Shown here: positions 15,238 through 17,882 of the stretch, piece by piece
Layout: each line of letters opens with the position of its first letter
Position numbering within the stretch: the stretch's first letter is position 1
Origin: CAZWHE01 sp964633825
Lineage (GTDB): Bacteria > Planctomycetota > B15-G4 > CAYZWU01
Assembly (NCBI GenBank): GCA_964633825.1
Contig: CAZWHE010000076.1
Coordinates: forward strand, 1 to 17,882
Length of the DNA stretch: 17,882 nt
Direction of reading: 5' to 3'
Program-made: the position numbers and the translations under genes
Notes under the pieces: model-generated
The model's database searches: none
What the model was told of the DNA's origin: nothing
The model's input: only the letters and a program-made list of their open reading frames with translations

Positions 15238-16097
15238 AGAAAGTCCTCACCATCGCGGGCTCGGACTCGAGCGGCGGGGCCGGCGTCCAGGCCGACCTCA
15301 AGACCTTCACTGTTTTCGGCGTGTACGGCCTCTCGGCCGTGACGGCCGTGACGGCCCAGAACACGGAGGGCGTCCGTTCCGTGCACGAGCTCCCCCCCGA
15401 CTTCGTGGCGGCCCAGGTGGAGAGCGTTGTGGACGACATCGGCGTCGACGCGGTCAAGACGGGCATGCTCGCGAGCCCGGCCGTTGTCGAGGCCGTCGCC
15501 CGGAGCGTGGAAAAATACGGGATGCCCCACCTCGTTGTCGACACGGTGATGGCTTCGGGAGAGGGAGAGCCTCTCCTGTCCGAGGACGCCGTCGATCTTT
15601 TCAAAAAGCGCCTCCTCCCCCTGGCCGAGGTGGTCACGCCCAACGTTCCCGAGGCCGAGATCCTGGCCGGCACGACCATAACGAGCGTGGAGGATATGAA
15701 AAAAGCGGCCGAGCGGATCGCCGAGGCCGGCTGCAAATGGGTCGTGGTGAAGGGCGGCCACCTGGCGGAATGGGCCAAGCGCACGGCGGCCGAATCCGCC
15801 TCGCTCGTCACCTCCCTCGACGCCGAGCGCCTGGCGTCCGAGGCCGTCGACGTGGTCTGGAACGGGACGAAGTGCACCACACTGCAGGCTCCCTTCCTGG
15901 AAGGCTCGGAGACGCACGGAACGGGGTGCGCCTTCTCGGCGGCCATAACGGCGTGCCTCGCCAAGGGAATGGAGCCGCTCGCCGCGATCGAGCGCGCCAA
16001 GAAGTACGTGGGCGCCGTGATCGAGTCGGGGCTCTCTCTCGGGAAGGGCCGGAACGTGCCGGCCCATTTCAAGGGGATGACGAGCGACTGGTCGTAG
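15234..16097 (+). CDS. thiD: Hydroxymethylpyrimidine / phosphomethylpyrimidine kinase (ThiD)
   Basis: Cytosolic ribokinase-family kinase that phosphorylates HMP and then HMP-phosphate in thiamine synthesis. The N-terminal TIAGSDSSGGAGVQADLKTF, the AVTAQNT segment, AVKTGML, TPNVPEAEIL, VVVKGGH and the anion-hole HGTGCAFSAAI (about 228-238) are all in place, including the Cys of HGTGC. At 287 residues it is slightly longer than typical ThiD (about 266); the extra length lies in a hydrophilic insert at about 178-215. No other thiamine genes are in the window. The start overlaps the lipoprotein stop by 4 nt. The 3' end overlaps the convergent integrase gene by 29 bp. Confidence 0.94.
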   Translation: MKKVLTIAGSDSSGGAGVQADLKTFTVFGVYGLSAVTAVTAQNTEGVRSVHELPPDFVAAQVESVVDDIGVDAVKTGMLASPAVVEAVARSVEKYGMPHLVVDTVMASGEGEPLLSEDAVDLFKKRLLPLAEVVTPNVPEAEILAGTTITSVEDMKKAAERIAEAGCKWVVVKGGHLAEWAKRTAAESASLVTSLDAERLASEAVDVVWNGTKCTTLQAPFLEGSETHGTGCAFSAAITACLAKGMEPLAAIERAKKYVGAVIESGLSLGKGRNVPAHFKGMTSDWS

Positions 16098-17355
16098 GCG
16101 CCATGTCGTCGAGCGGGCTCTGCGCCTTTGTTTTCAGGTCGCGCACCACGTGGGTGTAGATCATCGTCGTCTCGACGCTCTTGTGCCCCAGAAGATCCTG
16201 AATCTCCCGGATGTCCGTTCCCTTCAGAAGCAGGTGCGTGGCGAAGCTGTGGCGCAGCGTGTGCGCCGTGGCGTGCTTGTCGATCGCGGCCCGGCGGCGG
16301 GCGCGCCGAATGGCGGCCTGGAGGGTCTTCCCGTAAACGTGAAAGCGGCGGACCTTGCCGTCCGACGGGTCGAGGGCGATCTTGTCCGCCGGGAAGACGT
16401 ACTGCCAGCCCCACTCCCCGGCGGCGGCCGGATACTTGCGCGAGAGCGCGCCGGGCAGGGGCGCCTCGCCGCACCCTCTTTCGAGGTCCTCCCCGTGCCA
16501 TTCCCGCACCTTCTCCAAATGGGCCCGCAAAGCGTCGCGCAGCGTACAGGGCAGGAGGGTCGTACGGTCCTTGTCCCCCTTACCGCTTCGCACGACGATC
16601 AGGCCGGCTTCGAAGTCGATGTCCTTCACGCGGAGCGTCAGCAGCTCGGTCAAACGCAGGCCGCTGCCGTACAAAAGGCTCAACATCAGCCGGTATGGGG
16701 GATCCACAGCCGCGAGCAGGGCCTGCACGTCGCTTACAGACAGCACCACCGGGAGCTTTCGCCCCCGCCGGGCGCGCACCGTTTGCTCCATCTCCTCCAT
16801 GTCGGTGCGCAAAACCTCCCGGAAGAGCAAAAGGAGCGCGAAGAACGCCTGGTTCTGCGTGGAAGCGCTCACGCTGTCGACCATGGCGAGCCGGGTGAGA
16901 AAGGCCTTCACGTCCCCGGCGGTCGGTTCGCCCTTCAGGCCGGTCCGTTGCCGATAAGCCAAAAACCTCCGCGTCCAGTGCAGGTAGGTTTTCTCCGTGC
17001 TCGCCGCATAGTGGCGCAGGCGGATGATTTCGCGCAGGCGGGAGACGAGGTTCGTGTTGCCGACAGCGGGCGGGCTCGATCCACCCGGCGCCTCGAGTTG
17101 CCGGTATTGATAACGGTAGATGCGCAGCGCATCGGACGCCTGCCGGATCTGCCACGGCTCGATTTCGCCCCGCTTTCCCAAGGCGGCCAGGAAGAGGTCC
17201 CGTGTTTGCTCGAAAGTGTAGCCGCCGTGTGACCGTGCGAAGAGCAGGAACTCCCGCACCCACCGCACCAGGTGCGGCCTCTGCATCGGCCGCGCCAAAT
17301 CCCGCTTCCGCAGGAAGTCGGCGTAGCCCTCGAGAACGGCCTCCACTGCCCGCAT
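16069..17355 (-). CDS. intI: Integron integrase (IntI-type tyrosine recombinase) with N-terminal extension
   Basis: Site-specific recombinase that would insert and excise gene cassettes at attI/attC. The catalytic set is complete: R234 (GSGLRLTELL), K259 (SGKGDKDR), H365 and R368 (HTLRH), H391 (LGHKS) and nucleophile Y400 (MIYTHV). Residues about 301-350, from ALSRKYPAAAGEWGWQYVFP to KVRRFHVYGKTLQAAIRRA, match the extra segment that distinguishes IntI from other tyrosine recombinases such as XerC/D. At 428 residues it is about 90 longer than IntI1; the excess is an N-terminal domain (about 1-95) before the usual core-binding domain (about 102-190). GGGGAAG lies just upstream of the ATG. It is transcribed away from the candidate attI, the standard integron arrangement. 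The frame is intact and looks functional. Confidence 0.9.
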   Translation of the reverse strand: MRAVEAVLEGYADFLRKRDLARPMQRPHLVRWVREFLLFARSHGGYTFEQTRDLFLAALGKRGEIEPWQIRQASDALRIYRYQYRQLEAPGGSSPPAVGNTNLVSRLREIIRLRHYAASTEKTYLHWTRRFLAYRQRTGLKGEPTAGDVKAFLTRLAMVDSVSASTQNQAFFALLLLFREVLRTDMEEMEQTVRARRGRKLPVVLSVSDVQALLAAVDPPYRLMLSLLYGSGLRLTELLTLRVKDIDFEAGLIVVRSGKGDKDRTTLLPCTLRDALRAHLEKVREWHGEDLERGCGEAPLPGALSRKYPAAAGEWGWQYVFPADKIALDPSDGKVRRFHVYGKTLQAAIRRARRRAAIDKHATAHTLRHSFATHLLLKGTDIREIQDLLGHKSVETTMIYTHVVRDLKTKAQSPLDDMAPTTSRSSSP

Positions 17356-17373
17356 ATCTACTTCCCCAGCTTA

Positions 17374-17401
17374 TTGACAATCACCCTAACAACGATATCA
17401 T
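17374..17401 (+). promoter_or_regulatory. Strong outward promoter, candidate cassette promoter Pc
   Basis: A perfect TTGACA (17374-17379) is followed after 16 nt by TATCAT (17396-17401, 5 of 6 to consensus). It points away from intI towards the candidate attI and cassette, as Pc does in integrons where it lies between intI and attI. Transcription would start near 17408. Confidence 0.6.
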
Positions 17402-17416
17402 TGGTCTTATGACCAA
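17401..17416 (+). repeat. Inverted repeat at the Pc transcription start
   Basis: TTGGTC-TTAT-GACCAA has perfect 6-bp arms around a 4-nt loop and begins on the last base of the -10 element. It is a possible operator, or a hairpin at the very 5' end of the transcript. Confidence 0.55.
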
Positions 17417-17627
17417 CCGATCGATTTCGGTAAGTCCGTCGGCGACTTCAGGGTCCGCAACAGGGAGTCAGCCTCCCCGAAAGCGGACCAACAAAACGCC
17501 GGCAAGTGAAAGACGGGAATACGAGATAAGGGGTTACAGGGAAGAAGATCTTTCCTTGGGTGCTCACCTGAAAGACCGGTCCGGGACCGGATTCGATCCG
17601 CCTCGGTCCCGAAAAGGCATGATATGA
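17409..17627 (+). CDS. Short open frame under Pc, uncertain gene
   Basis: A 72-codon frame begins with ATG almost exactly where Pc transcription should start, so translation would be leaderless. The product (MTNRSISVSPSATSG, later RREYEIRGYREEDLSLGAH, ending SRKGMI) is hydrophilic and low in complexity and resembles no family I know. Class 1 integrons have a short attI ORF that helps translation of the first cassette; this could be an analogue, or chance. It is left as a weak call. Confidence 0.25.
   Translation: MTNRSISVSPSATSGSATGSQPPRKRTNKTPASERREYEIRGYREEDLSLGAHLKDRSGTGFDPPRSRKGMI
17576..17610 (+). repeat. Overlapping palindromes before the candidate attI
   Basis: CCGGTCC-G-GGACCGG (17576-17590) is a perfect palindrome. 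GGGACCG (17583-17589) can instead pair with CGGTCCC (17604-17610), enclosing a smaller GGAT-TCG-ATCC hairpin. No T-run follows, so a terminator is unlikely. It could be an integrase accessory site or another structured element. Confidence 0.5.
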
Positions 17628-17673
17628 ACGAAGCTCAAGCGATCGCAAAGAGAGAAAAAGAATAGAAGAAATC

Positions 17674-17680
17674 GTTGGAT
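17674..17680 (+). other. Candidate attI core site (GTTRRRY)
   Basis: GTTGGAT fits the integron core-site consensus GTTRRRY, and it is the only match that I find on either strand between intI and the window end. It lies 319 bp from the intI start codon and 30 bp before the next gene start, the position expected for the attI/first-cassette junction. A 7-mer match alone is weak evidence. Confidence 0.4.
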
Positions 17681-17703
17681 GCAGAGAAGAAAGGAACGAT
17701 AGC

Positions 17704-17882
17704 ATGGCGAATGCATTGTCAGTTGCAGGACCGAACTCGAAGTACCAGCAACCGGGCGCGGCCCCGGCCGGTTTCCTTGGCGGACTCTGGCATGGGCTCA
17801 TCCTTCCCATCACCTTCCTGGTCAGTCTCTTCAACGCGAATGTCCGGATCTACGAGAAGAACAACAGTGGTCGATGGTATGA
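17704..17882 (+). CDS. Small membrane protein, 3' end beyond the window; candidate first cassette gene
   Basis: The frame is open from ATG at 17704 to the window edge (59 codons plus two bases). AAGGA (17691-17695) lies 8 nt upstream. The N-terminus (MANALSVAGPNSKYQQPGAAPA) is followed by GFLGGLWHGLILPITFLVSL, a hydrophobic segment of about residues 23-43, then FNANVRIYEKNNSGRWY. This pattern, a membrane segment with WHG and LP followed by VxIYExNNxGxWY, resembles a group of short conserved bacterial membrane proteins of unknown function that I recall from other genomes. I can give no function. Its position just after the candidate core site suggests it is carried on a cassette. Confidence 0.75.
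   Translation, partial: MANALSVAGPNSKYQQPGAAPAGFLGGLWHGLILPITFLVSLFNANVRIYEKNNSGRWY

Larger units (their letters stand above)
17356..17703. other. Integron platform region between intI and the first candidate cassette gene
   Basis: These 348 bp hold the outward promoter, hairpins and core site listed separately, plus one short open frame. No attC-like pair of RYYYAAC and GTTRRRY sites is visible within it. The last 70 bp are purine-rich on the plus strand. Confidence 0.6.

Noticed and set aside
15338..15358. Short tandem repeat in thiD (GGCCGTGAC twice)
   Set aside because: It encodes the normal AVTAVTAQ segment of ThiD and needs no other explanation.
17356..17420. LexA/SOS box upstream of intI
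   Set aside because: No CTGT-N8-ACAG or GAAC-N4-GTTC pattern is present, so SOS control of this integrase is not supported by the sequence.
17586..17606. tRNA T-arm-like sequence (GGATTCGATCC)
   Set aside because: The loop is out of register with TTCRA of a T-loop, and no anticodon arm, D-arm or acceptor stem surrounds it.

Overview
The window reads as about 60% G+C bacterial chromosome from a draft or metagenome assembly (it holds a run of 10 Ns). Export signals (type I signal peptides, one lipobox) and a secretin-like protein point to a diderm (Gram-negative-type) bacterium, probably from a poorly sampled lineage. The sequence alone does not allow a phylum to be named.

Layout. (1) 112-6385, all on the minus strand: a large secreted carbohydrate-active protein (CBM-like module plus six-hairpin glycosidase fold), then a closely coupled TauE/SafE (TSUP) exporter, then serA and serC, the first two steps of phosphoserine serine biosynthesis. 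(2) 6651-11123, plus strand: an ECF sigma factor, a membrane anti-sigma-like protein with a very large HEAT-like exported region, and a 615-residue secreted protein with two secretin-like halves. The last gene looks broken only because an assembly gap at 10452-10461 is flanked by a duplicated, error-rich contig end; joining the copies restores one open frame. A strong terminator at 11166-11197 closes the unit. (3) 11207-13855, minus strand: a secreted peptidyl-arginine/agmatine deiminase that keeps both the catalytic set and the carboxylate-reading arginine pair of Porphyromonas PPAD, with Ig-like and other accessory domains. (4) 14129-14664, plus strand: an AT-rich BrnT/BrnA toxin-antitoxin module with a near-consensus promoter and a 15-bp palindromic operator candidate. 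(5) 14731-16097, plus strand: a small lipoprotein translationally coupled to thiD. (6) 16069-17882: an integron integrase (IntI) with an N-terminal extension, transcribed away from a noncoding or lightly coding region holding a good outward promoter (candidate Pc), a single GTTRRRY core site (candidate attI), and the start of a small membrane-protein gene cut by the window end (candidate first cassette).

How the genes fit together. SerA and SerC act in sequence on 3-phosphoglycerate. The sigma factor, anti-sigma/HEAT protein and secretin-like protein look like one envelope regulatory or export unit of unknown purpose. BrnT and BrnA form an autoregulated toxin-antitoxin pair. The right edge looks like the platform of a sedentary chromosomal integron whose cassette array would continue beyond the window. 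The most notable items are the integron platform, the PPAD-like secreted deiminase and the sigma/HEAT/secretin-like trio.
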